From the NCBI GenBank assembly GCA_015711875.1, contig JACVJG010000059.1:1-10370 (forward strand): a stretch of 10,370 nucleotides of DNA, read 5' to 3'. The translations under genes and the position numbers were made by a program. This document shows positions 1-6,577 of this stretch, piece by piece. The stretch comes from Candidatus Solincola jinzensis. GTDB taxonomy: Bacteria > Actinomycetota > Geothermincolia > Geothermincolales > RBG-13-55-18. Numbering within the stretch: the first letter of the stretch is position 1; the number at the start of each line of letters is the position of its first letter. The notes below the pieces were generated by a model. The model did no database searches. It was not told the DNA's origin and was given only the letters and a program-made list of their open reading frames with translations.

Positions 1-195
1 CTCCTTCTTCTTGCCAGGCATTCCTCGTGGTTCATACCAGCTTATTATCCGTTGTTCCTGGGAATCGCCATGCTGATCCTGTTCCTGGGAAAGAGCATAG
101 ATTCGACCGACAAGGCCATTATCATGACGGCAAAAAAGCGCTTGAGGGAATACGTGGGCCTCTTAAGGAAAAGGGGGCGACATGGTGGGGCTTGA
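1..195 (+). CDS. C-terminal end of a membrane protein, probably a polysaccharide flippase (5' partial)
   Basis: The first reading frame is open from base 1 and stops at TGA 193-195, giving 64 residues of a protein that starts outside the window. It shows the end of one hydrophobic segment, a short polar turn (about residues 6-9), a last membrane helix (about residues 11-29) and a basic cytoplasmic tail rich in K and R. This ending, one last helix then a charged stretch with Asp (GKSIDSTDKAI) and a basic tail, resembles the C-terminus of Wzx/MATE-like oligosaccharide flippases, where a short 'D-D/K' linker precedes a basic tail. The neighbouring glycosyltransferase, 87 bp downstream on the same strand, fits a flippase that moves lipid-linked oligosaccharide across the inner membrane. 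The visible part is too short to exclude an O-antigen ligase or another multi-pass protein. Membrane protein: confident. Flippase: inference. Confidence 0.6.
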   Translation, partial: LLLLARHSSWFIPAYYPLFLGIAMLILFLGKSIDSTDKAIIMTAKKRLREYVGLLRKRGRHGGA

Positions 196-271
196 TATCT
201 TCTGCGTGCCGCTTTTCAATCCACCACCCCGTCCGACCCATTGCAGGATATGGTTGGTTTTCCTTATGCCC

Positions 272-277
272 AGAGGT
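272..277 (+). promoter_or_regulatory. Ribosome binding site deciding the GTG start at 283
   Basis: AGAGGT lies five bases before the GTG at 283. It supports this GTG over the out-of-frame ATG at 266. Confidence 0.6.
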
Positions 278-282
278 AAACC

Positions 283-1215
283 GTGCGTCCCAGAGTCAGC
301 ATAATCATCGTCAACTGGAACGGGCTGCAAGACACCCTGGAATGCCTGAAATCCCTGGGTGGCATCGATTATGACAACCTCGAAATAGTTTTGGTGGATA
401 ACGGGTCTGACGGAGACGATCTGGCGGTTCTGCAGGAGACCTACGGCGACAGGGCCCACTTCCTGAGAAATGAAAGCAATCTAGGCTATGCCGGAGGGAA
501 CAATACGGGAATTGCGTTCGCTCTTGCGAATCTATCGCCCGATTACCTGCTCCTATTGAACAACGATATCGTCGTCGATCCTGCCTTCCTCCGGGAGCTC
601 GTCGAAACCGCGCATTCCGACCCGGGAATCGGTATAATCGGACCGAAAACCCTCGACTATAAGGAACCGGACATACTCCAGCAAGCTGGCACGAGGTTCT
701 GGGCACCTATCGGCAAGGTGCGTTTGGTGGGCAGGGGCGAGAAAGATCTTGGTCAGCATGACCGCGAGACAAAAACGGATTACGTCCAGGGCTCATGCAT
801 GTTGATAAGGAGAGAGGTTGTTGAGACGATCGGCCTCTTGAACGAGGAGTATTTCCTGTACTGGGAGGACATGGAATACTGCCTGCGCGCAACAAAAGCG
901 GGGTTCTCCCTTGCCGTTTGCCCCGCTTCACGGGTATGGCACAAGGGATCGGCGAGCTCTGGCCGGCTATCGGGCAGACTGATGTATTTTGGCACCAGAA
1001 ACAGGTTCTTTATCTATCGCGACCATATGTCAAGGCCTGTATTCATTTTTTTCCTTTTATATTTTTTCGGCATTCAGTTCTGGGGCACATTGCTCAGTCT
1101 TTTTTTCAGGGGCTGCGTGCGAGATGCCGCTTTCATCCTCAAAGGCATACGCGACGGCCTATCGCTTCGCAGAAAGAACCGGCCCACGCCTTGGATCGCA
1201 TCTTCCAGGCCTTAA
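283..1215 (+). CDS. GT2 family glycosyltransferase, WbbL (rhamnosyltransferase-like) type
   Basis: A complete 310-residue protein with a GT-A fold of family 2 (COG1216 type). It transfers a sugar from a nucleotide donor to a lipid-linked glycan at the inner face of the membrane. Visible motifs: the N-terminal strand VSIIIVNWNG (5-14); the nucleotide-binding VDNGSDGDD (38-46); NLGYAGGNN (66-74); the metal-binding DxD equivalent NND (93-95); and the acceptor-side WEDMEYCLR (194-202) with the likely catalytic Asp/Glu pair, followed by WHKGS (219-223). A hydrophobic stretch at about 251-275 probably anchors the C-terminus to the membrane, as is common in WbbL relatives. The start is GTG at 283, with AGAGGT at 272-277 as a well-spaced ribosome binding site. 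The nearby ATG at 266 is in another frame. Length is normal for the family. The sugar specificity (rhamnose is the commonest in relatives) cannot be read from sequence. Confidence 0.93.
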   Translation: MRPRVSIIIVNWNGLQDTLECLKSLGGIDYDNLEIVLVDNGSDGDDLAVLQETYGDRAHFLRNESNLGYAGGNNTGIAFALANLSPDYLLLLNNDIVVDPAFLRELVETAHSDPGIGIIGPKTLDYKEPDILQQAGTRFWAPIGKVRLVGRGEKDLGQHDRETKTDYVQGSCMLIRREVVETIGLLNEEYFLYWEDMEYCLRATKAGFSLAVCPASRVWHKGSASSGRLSGRLMYFGTRNRFFIYRDHMSRPVFIFFLLYFFGIQFWGTLLSLFFRGCVRDAAFILKGIRDGLSLRRKNRPTPWIASSRP

Positions 1216-1216
1216 T

Positions 1217-1256
1217 GCCTTGAGTCGAGGCGTAGGAATAGGTAGCTATCATAGCT
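1217..1256. terminator. Two small hairpins at the convergent gene junction
   Basis: Between the GT2 stop (1215) and the end of the minus-strand methyltransferase remnant (1288) are two dyads. One is at 1217-1231: GCCTTGA and TCGAGGC flank one G, with a single T-G wobble. The other, at 1244-1256, is the perfect AGCTAT-C-ATAGCT. The loops are very short and no T tract follows on either strand, so an intrinsic terminator is possible but not shown. The position between converging genes is what suggests a bidirectional transcription end. Confidence 0.3.
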
Positions 1257-1287
1257 GCGGCACCCCTCGCCCTGACCAATGCATGGT

Positions 1288-2325
1288 TCATGTGTGGAGC
1301 ATGGGATATAGAGAACACATCTCTTCTTTGGGCAGCAGGAAAAGCACTCCTCCCTTTCTTGGATAGGAAGTGCCGCATTCCTGGCAGGACATCTCGTCCT
1401 CGCCGTGTATCAATCTCTCCTCCAACCCATGTTCCAAGCACGTTGGGCAACGGATTATATTTTCAACCCCGTTCCCGCTTCCCGCAAGATATCCCGCCTT
1501 CCTGCACACGCCACCAATGGTCCCGCCGCCAAGGTAGGCAATAGCATATCCGGGTAGAGGTTTTTTCCCAAGCGCGCTTACTCTGTGGCCCATCAAGCTG
1601 GTAAGCCAGATTTCCCTGTATTCGAAGTCCGCCAGGGAAGATAACCACTCTCTTATCGACATATCGTGGTTCTCTATGATGCCGTACTCTAGTTCTTTGG
1701 GTATGCTTTTTTACAAAGCAGAATCGGATTGCTTTCTTTACTATGTTTTCCTTTTTTTCTGGCTTCCTCACATGACCCCTAACCTTGAAGACATCCAGGT
1801 GAAGTATTTTCCTGTATGGCTCCTCATCGAAGAAAAAGGTCCCCCCGGAGACAGCACCCGGAACAGCTCTTTTATGACCGGCACCGGATCGGGAAAATGA
1901 TGCAGCGTATCGTAGCAGAACATGAACGGCACGGAGCCGCTGGCAAAAGGCAAGCGGTATGCGTCGGCGCAGATCCTCAAGGGCAAGCGGGGCTTGTTGA
2001 ACCTATGCGCGTAATATTCGCAACATCTAAGCATGTCGAACGAGATATCCAGAGCTATACCGGTGCAAGCAAGGTCGTTCTCCATGACCAGGGAGCGCTG
2101 ACACCTTTCCGCCCCGATCTCTATGTAAGGGGTCATTGCCAACCCTTAGCCCCTCAGTCTGCCCAATTGTTCCCGCGTCTTGCCCATCCTCTATATCAGG
2201 ATTTGCTCGATCTCCGACGGGCCGAACTCTCCGGGAATCATTTCTATTCCCTCGACCTGCTGGATGGCAAGTCTTCTTCTGAATTCGATCTCTCCCTTTT
2301 TGCTCGACTCCGGCTGTATTTTCAT
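1288..2325 (-). pseudogene. Decayed class I SAM methyltransferase with C-terminal Trm112-like zinc ribbon
   Basis: Reading from ATG 2325 to TGA 1288 gives a methyltransferase of about 345 codons that is broken four times. Codon 45 is TAG (2191-2193) and codon 60 is TAA (2146-2148), yet the frame on both sides reads as one protein (GKTREQLGRLRG between the stops). A frame loss falls in a C6 run (1841-1846), just after LSPGG; the next frame continues as TFFFDEEPYRKILHL. The frame returns in a T6 run (1707-1712) and continues as ELEYGIIENHDMSIREW. Class I marks remain: motif I-like YIEIGAERCQRS, a D at the end of the second strand (ALDIS), ICADAYRLPF, and CYDTLHHFPDP. The tail carries a zinc ribbon, CPTC...CQECGTSYP, followed by LFLLP, as in Trm112/UPF0434 proteins. 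The likely original role was methylating a sugar or lipid intermediate in this glycan pathway (inference). GTGAGG before ATG 2325 may be its former ribosome site. The frameshifts alone could be sequencing errors; the two stops are harder to explain that way. Confidence 0.82.
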
Positions 2326-2404
2326 GGGCCCATCCTCACCCTTTCACCTTACCCGGTCGCATTATTTCTCCGGGGCGGATTCCCGCATGCGCGCCGCGGC
2401 CCGT

Positions 2405-3565
2405 TCATCCATCCTCGATGGCTTTGCGATACGTCCCCAGCGTCTTCCTAGCGGTCTCCTCCCATGTGAACAATGAAGCCCTCTGCAGCCCTCTCCTGGA
2501 AAGCTCTGCATGCAGTTCCTCGTCCCCCAGAACCCTGCAGATGGCGGCCGCCATTTCCTCCTCGTCTTCCGGCGCCACCAGTATTCCGGCGTCGCCCACG
2601 ACCTCCGGGAGAGACGAGGAGTTTGCCGCTACCACCGGGCAGCCACAGGCCATCGCTTCCAGCGGCGGGAGGCCGAAGCCCTCGTAAAGAGACGGGAAGA
2701 CGAACACGTCGGCACGATTGTAGAGAAGCGGCAACTCGTCCTCGGGAACGTAGTCGCGGAAAAGCACCAGCCCCTCCAGGTTTAGTTCCCTGATGTTCCT
2801 CTCCAGCTCTTCCCGGGCGCCTTTCCATTGCGGCCTTCCCACCTTCACGAAAAGGACGTCCTTGCATTCCCTCGCTGCCAGCGATATCGCTCGTAACAGC
2901 ACAGCGAGGTTCTTGCGCGGCTGCTCCGAGCCCACATACAGGATCACCCTTTTCCACTCTGGAAACGGCCACGGGGTGGCGACTGCCGCTTCGTCCAGCG
3001 GCCTGAACCTCCTCCCATCGACCCCCAGGTGGATAACGTCGATGCGCTCTTCCGGATAGCTTGTCCTGGCCAGGATCTCCCACTTGGTGAACTCGGAGGA
3101 GGCGATCAGGCGGCCGGCTTTTAACATCCCCCGCACTCCGGTTTCGACCATGCCCCTGTCGATGAGAGGATACCCCTTGCGCCGGAAAGGATAGATGTCA
3201 TGGCAAGTGACGACACATGGCTTCAGGTCCAGATAATGAAGAAGGTGCGCCTGGATATGGGAGCAAACGTGCTTGACGCTCCCGGTCCTCTTTCTTCTCG
3301 CCACTTGTAACGGATAGCAGGTCAGGGCGGGAAGCCTGCCCGCGAAACGAGGGTGATCAGCGGGATTGTAAGCGATCAGGCGCCCATCGACTGCGCCTTC
3401 GCACCTGGACATCAGTTCTAACGCATAGCGGTAAACGCCGTTTATCTCCGGCTCTATTCTCCCGATGATATAGTCTACTTCGAGCATCCCCATCGCCCTT
3501 GCGCCGCTTTTTCGGTGGCCACCATCATCCGTCACCATCCGCCTCGATCCCGTTCGAAGGATCAT
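2405..3565 (-). CDS. GT4 family glycosyltransferase
   Basis: A complete 386-residue GT-B fold retaining glycosyltransferase of family 4. It transfers a sugar from a nucleotide donor on the cytoplasmic side, probably during building of a lipid-linked oligosaccharide. The N-terminal domain contains GVYRYALELM (43-52), where the acceptor domain's first helix begins, and CHDIYPF (121-127). The C-terminal donor domain has VGSEQPRKNL (211-220) and the E-x7-E donor motif in EGFGLPPLE (E295, E303), followed by AMACGCPVVAANSSSLPEV. Such an N-x-x-SLPEV ending is typical of mannosyl- or rhamnosyl-type GT4 enzymes. ATG 3565 overlaps the previous stop as ATGA, which suggests translational coupling. However, residues 1-24 look unlike family N-termini, and the real start may be M25 (3493) or M27 (3487), directly before LEVDYIIG. 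The next gene downstream is the broken methyltransferase. Donor and acceptor are unknown. Confidence 0.93.
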   Translation of the reverse strand: MILRTGSRRMVTDDGGHRKSGARAMGMLEVDYIIGRIEPEINGVYRYALELMSRCEGAVDGRLIAYNPADHPRFAGRLPALTCYPLQVARRKRTGSVKHVCSHIQAHLLHYLDLKPCVVTCHDIYPFRRKGYPLIDRGMVETGVRGMLKAGRLIASSEFTKWEILARTSYPEERIDVIHLGVDGRRFRPLDEAAVATPWPFPEWKRVILYVGSEQPRKNLAVLLRAISLAARECKDVLFVKVGRPQWKGAREELERNIRELNLEGLVLFRDYVPEDELPLLYNRADVFVFPSLYEGFGLPPLEAMACGCPVVAANSSSLPEVVGDAGILVAPEDEEEMAAAICRVLGDEELHAELSRRGLQRASLFTWEETARKTLGTYRKAIEDG

Positions 3566-3912
3566 CCCTCTCCGCTGTCCTGGCCAGGCGCAGGACGCCT
3601 TCCTATGAGGCGGGATATTCCCACCCTACCGTAAACGCCCCTTTTTCTGAATAAGGCATGGATGAAGCCCAGCAGAGTCACGAGCGCAAGGATGAGCGAG
3701 GAACTGACCATGTTTATCCCCACGGCGAGGAAGCGGTTGGCGAAAAAGAAGGCGATGGAGAGGGTGGAGATGGAGAGCGCAACCGAATAGACCAGCCTTT
3801 CCAGGGCGCCCCGGCTTCCACGCGGGAAACAGGCCAGGCTCCATGCGTAACCGGAAAGCACCATCACCAGCAGCGCTCCCGCCATAACCCTTATCGCCGT
3901 TAGAAAAATCAT
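3562..3912 (-). CDS. Short DUF1616-like integral membrane protein
   Basis: A 116-residue protein with three predicted membrane helices (about 5-27, 39-60 and 66-89) and a basic, Pro/Gly-rich cytoplasmic tail. The pattern SGYAWSLACFPRGS...ERLVYSVALSIS resembles the start of DUF1616 membrane proteins, where a PGY and FP turn is followed by an ERL motif and a glycine- or serine-rich helix. DUF1616 proteins are usually longer, so this is either a minimal form or only the membrane half. Function is unknown. ATG 3912 overlaps the stop of the upstream GT4 as ATGA, and its own stop overlaps the next GT4 start the same way, so it is locked between two glycosyltransferases and is probably made in step with them. 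It may help hold those enzymes at the membrane (inference). Confidence 0.75.
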   Translation of the reverse strand: MIFLTAIRVMAGALLVMVLSGYAWSLACFPRGSRGALERLVYSVALSISTLSIAFFFANRFLAVGINMVSSSLILALVTLLGFIHALFRKRGVYGRVGISRLIGRRPAPGQDSGEG

Positions 3913-5051
3913 TTCCGCCCGCTTTCCCCTGATATCCGCTCATAAAGGTCGATATACCTGGGGGCGATCTTCCCCCAGTCGTATCCCTCCGCCGTACGCC
4001 TTGCGTTTTCCGCCAGCCTCTCGCGCTCATCCTCGTCATCGAGCAGCCTTGCCATGGCCTTTTCCAGGCTGCCAGGCCTTTCCATCTCCACCAGGCAGGC
4101 GTTCTCGCCGTCTCTTGCGAAATCCGTCTGGCCTCCCCGGTCGGAAGTGATGACCGGCTTTCCCGCCGCCATCGCCTCCAGTATGGCTATGCCGAATCCC
4201 TCGTAAACGGATGGAAACACGCACAAAGTAGACGATGCGATGTATTTCTTCAGGACCGCGTCCGAAAGGAGCCCCAGGAATATCACCTTCTCTTTCATGC
4301 CGAGCTGCTCCACCAACCCGCGGTACCTTCCTTCTTCCGGCCCTCTTCCCGCGATGAAGAGCTTTAGCTCAGCTCTTCCCGGGCTGCAGGCGGCGAAAGC
4401 CCGGATGAGCCTTTCGATGCCCTTCTTCTCGTAAAGCTTTCCCCAGAAAAGGACGAAGGGGCATTCCGCCCCCTCGAGGCCCTCAAGATCCTTCCATTCG
4501 CGCACGTTTATCCCGTTGGGGATGACCTCCGCGCCCACCAGGCCGTTTAGTGCGGCTACGCCTTTCATGTACGTGCTGTTTACGACGAGGCCATCGAACA
4601 GGGGGAGGTTGCGTTTCGCCAAAGACCAGTGAAGGACATGCCTGGCCTTTTCCAAGTTACCATAATATGGCAATTCATCGGGCACCCAGTCGTACACGCT
4701 GAGGACGAGCGGGATTGCCATCCTTTTCAGGAACAGGGGGAGCGCGAAGCAGTTCGCCCCCGGCAGGATATGAAAATGCGCCACGTCCGGGCGCTCGGCC
4801 CTCTTCGCCTTCTGGACGAAGGCAACGTTGCGATAGAGATACTCCAGCCCCCCCATCGAGAGGTCGCTCACGAGCCGCAGTGCGATATCCCCCGGGTAGT
4901 GTTCCCGCAGGCGAGCATCCCCGGAAGGAGCGATGCACAGCATCTCCACCTCCGCTTCCCGGGCGAGTTCTCTCGCCAGGTTATACACCACCACCTGCGG
5001 CCCGCCTTTTGCCCAGGGGAAGAGTTCGCTGGTCACGAACATCACTCTCAT
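3909..5051 (-). CDS. GT4 family glycosyltransferase
   Basis: A complete 380-residue GT-B glycosyltransferase. The N-terminal domain opens with MRVMFVTSELFPWAKGGPQV, with the glycine-rich loop that often contacts the acceptor and phosphate, as in glycogen synthase-like and PimB-like GT4 enzymes. HFHILPG (92-98) carries the histidine usual in this domain. In the donor domain, WGKLYEKKGIERLI (203-216) holds the basic residues that bind the donor diphosphate, and EGFGIAILE (E284, E292) is the E-x7-E motif. Length and motif order are normal. ATG 5051 follows GAGGT with good spacing and lies 17 bp after the GT-C stop. The stop overlaps the next gene. It acts in the cytoplasm, and the sugar added is not evident. 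Intact catalytic residues argue for an active enzyme. Confidence 0.94.
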   Translation of the reverse strand: MRVMFVTSELFPWAKGGPQVVVYNLARELAREAEVEMLCIAPSGDARLREHYPGDIALRLVSDLSMGGLEYLYRNVAFVQKAKRAERPDVAHFHILPGANCFALPLFLKRMAIPLVLSVYDWVPDELPYYGNLEKARHVLHWSLAKRNLPLFDGLVVNSTYMKGVAALNGLVGAEVIPNGINVREWKDLEGLEGAECPFVLFWGKLYEKKGIERLIRAFAACSPGRAELKLFIAGRGPEEGRYRGLVEQLGMKEKVIFLGLLSDAVLKKYIASSTLCVFPSVYEGFGIAILEAMAAGKPVITSDRGGQTDFARDGENACLVEMERPGSLEKAMARLLDDEDERERLAENARRTAEGYDWGKIAPRYIDLYERISGESGRK

Positions 5052-5068
5052 CTAGACCGACCTCGTTG

Positions 5069-6577
5069 TTACCCGGCCGGAAGGCATCCCGTTACGCCGT
5101 ACCCGGCATGGCTCGCCTCGTTTGTCTCCCCGCAGCCTGGATAATAATATATTCTCAATTCCTCTCCCTCGAAGACCACCAGGGCGTCATGGACCTTCAG
5201 CCCTTCGATCTTGGTGATTATATAAATGTCCTTGCCCGGAAACAGCTCGCCGAGTTTTGCCCGGACGCCTTGCGGGGCATCGAATACCTCCCTCCACCCG
5301 CATTTCACCGAGGCCATCAACGACAGCTTCTGCATCCCCATGGTCACCAGGTCCAACTGGTAGGGCAGCACCACCGAGTCCTCGGTGGCGTTCTCATCAA
5401 GCCACGAAGCGGCCTGCCTGCTTTCGGCGCTCACGCCCACCCACCCTCTCACGTTTATGAGGTTGCCCACCAGCGAGATCGACAGGAAAACGGCCGCCAC
5501 CGTGCCCAGGGATAAGCGCAGGACCGGGGCGCCCGAGACAGCCTGCGATATTTCCTTCAGGAACAAGCCGGAAACCAGCGCCGCGGGAACCGCCATGTAA
5601 ACCAGCATGCGATTGGTGGGGATGTAAAAGCCAAGGGCCTTTCCGCGTGTAAGCGCGAAAGTCAGCAGCAGCCAGGCAAGCAGGATGAACTTCACCTTGT
5701 CCATCCCGCGGAGCAGAAAAGGCAACCCCAGCAAGGTAAAAACAACCATGGGCAGGCCGAGCTGAACCTCATAGTAGCTGAGATCGGGGACGGCATAAGC
5801 GGCGCCCATGGCATGGGGCGCCCAGCTCGCCCCCGGGCCGACATTGGTATGCAGGTACTCCAGGTACTGGTTTATCGCCTGTACCAGGATGGGAAGGCTG
5901 AGGATGGCTACGCCACCCACGGTGAAAACGGCATGCCTCAGGTTTTTCCTCAGCAGCAGGTAGATCGCGAGCATCAAGGCAGGCACGACCAGTGAGCGGT
6001 AGTGCACGTAAACGGCACCGCTGGTGACCAGCACCAGGGCAAGGGGATTGCCTTTACCTCTGAGGCCATCCACTATGCACCCGAAAATCAGCACGTGGAA
6101 AAGCACCGCCATGTTCTCCGGAAAAGTGATGAGACTTCTCAGAAATATGTATGACGAGGAGAGGAAAACAAGGACGGTGGCCAGCCCGTATTCCTTGCTC
6201 CCCAGCAGGCGGCTTCCGACCACGAAGAGAGCCAGCGCAGTCAGGAGGCGGAGAAAAAGCCCGAGGGTCTTGTATATGGCAAGGAAGGAAAGGCCGGTGT
6301 AACGATGCAGCAGAACGGTAAGCAGGCGCATGCTGGAGATATATTGAGGCGGAACGCTTCCCTCGTAGTATTCTATCTCCGTTACGATATCGCCTTCCCT
6401 GTCCAGCCTTTCAGAAAGGTGCATATGGTAATAGGGGTCGTAGGAGAACAACCCTTCGACTCGATACACTTCGACCAGGCCGAAAACCATGTATAGGGCG
6501 ACCGCGAGCAGGAGAGCCGCATATACCAGGGACGTTCGGTTGCGTATTCTCAATCCAGCGCCTTTATCATCTAACAC
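5069..6577 (-). CDS. GT-C membrane glycosyltransferase, STT3/PMT-like
   Basis: A 502-residue multi-pass membrane protein, counted from GTG 6577. After a first helix (about 16-35) the outside loop holds SYDPYYHMH (D47), the type of acidic motif found in the first loop of STT3/AglB/PglB and other GT-C enzymes. About ten more hydrophobic segments follow, with SLITFPENMAVLF in the middle and GFYIPTNRM near the last helices. A soluble C-terminal domain of about 100 residues follows the last helix (ESRQAASWLDEN, then VVLPYQL and a beta-rich end). GT-C enzymes use lipid-phosphate-linked sugars or glycans outside the membrane, so this protein may add a late sugar, polymerise, or transfer the glycan to protein. 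The frame is open upstream to an ATG at 6712, but that would overlap the previous gene by 142 bp. GTG 6577 has GAGGGAG before it and overlaps the previous stop by only 7 bp, so it is preferred. The canonical WWDYG motif of true oligosaccharyltransferases was not seen. Confidence 0.85.
   Translation of the reverse strand: MLDDKGAGLRIRNRTSLVYAALLLAVALYMVFGLVEVYRVEGLFSYDPYYHMHLSERLDREGDIVTEIEYYEGSVPPQYISSMRLLTVLLHRYTGLSFLAIYKTLGLFLRLLTALALFVVGSRLLGSKEYGLATVLVFLSSSYIFLRSLITFPENMAVLFHVLIFGCIVDGLRGKGNPLALVLVTSGAVYVHYRSLVVPALMLAIYLLLRKNLRHAVFTVGGVAILSLPILVQAINQYLEYLHTNVGPGASWAPHAMGAAYAVPDLSYYEVQLGLPMVVFTLLGLPFLLRGMDKVKFILLAWLLLTFALTRGKALGFYIPTNRMLVYMAVPAALVSGLFLKEISQAVSGAPVLRLSLGTVAAVFLSISLVGNLINVRGWVGVSAESRQAASWLDENATEDSVVLPYQLDLVTMGMQKLSLMASVKCGWREVFDAPQGVRAKLGELFPGKDIYIITKIEGLKVHDALVVFEGEELRIYYYPGCGETNEASHAGYGVTGCLPAG

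Noticed and set aside
182..304. Short frame of 40 codons starting ATG GTG GGG after the flippase tail
   Set aside because: It overlaps the GT2 start in another frame, has no recognisable content and no clear ribosome site of its own.
2146..2193. In-frame TAG and TAA read as recoding or an alternative genetic code
   Set aside because: Intact genes in the window end with TAA, TAG and TGA as normal stops, and the same gene also has two frameshifts, so decay is the simpler reading.
1816..2451. A 211-codon open frame on the plus strand
   Set aside because: It is antisense to the methyltransferase remnant and the GT4 end. The minus strand carries recognisable protein motifs, this frame none.
2448..3083. 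A 211-codon minus-strand frame inside the GT4 gene
   Set aside because: It is a shifted frame of the GT4 gene; the GT4 frame holds all conserved motifs.
4715..5515. A 266-codon open frame on the plus strand
   Set aside because: It lies opposite the GT4 and GT-C genes, is rich in Pro, Arg and Ser with no family motif, and is explained by the high GC of the opposite strand.
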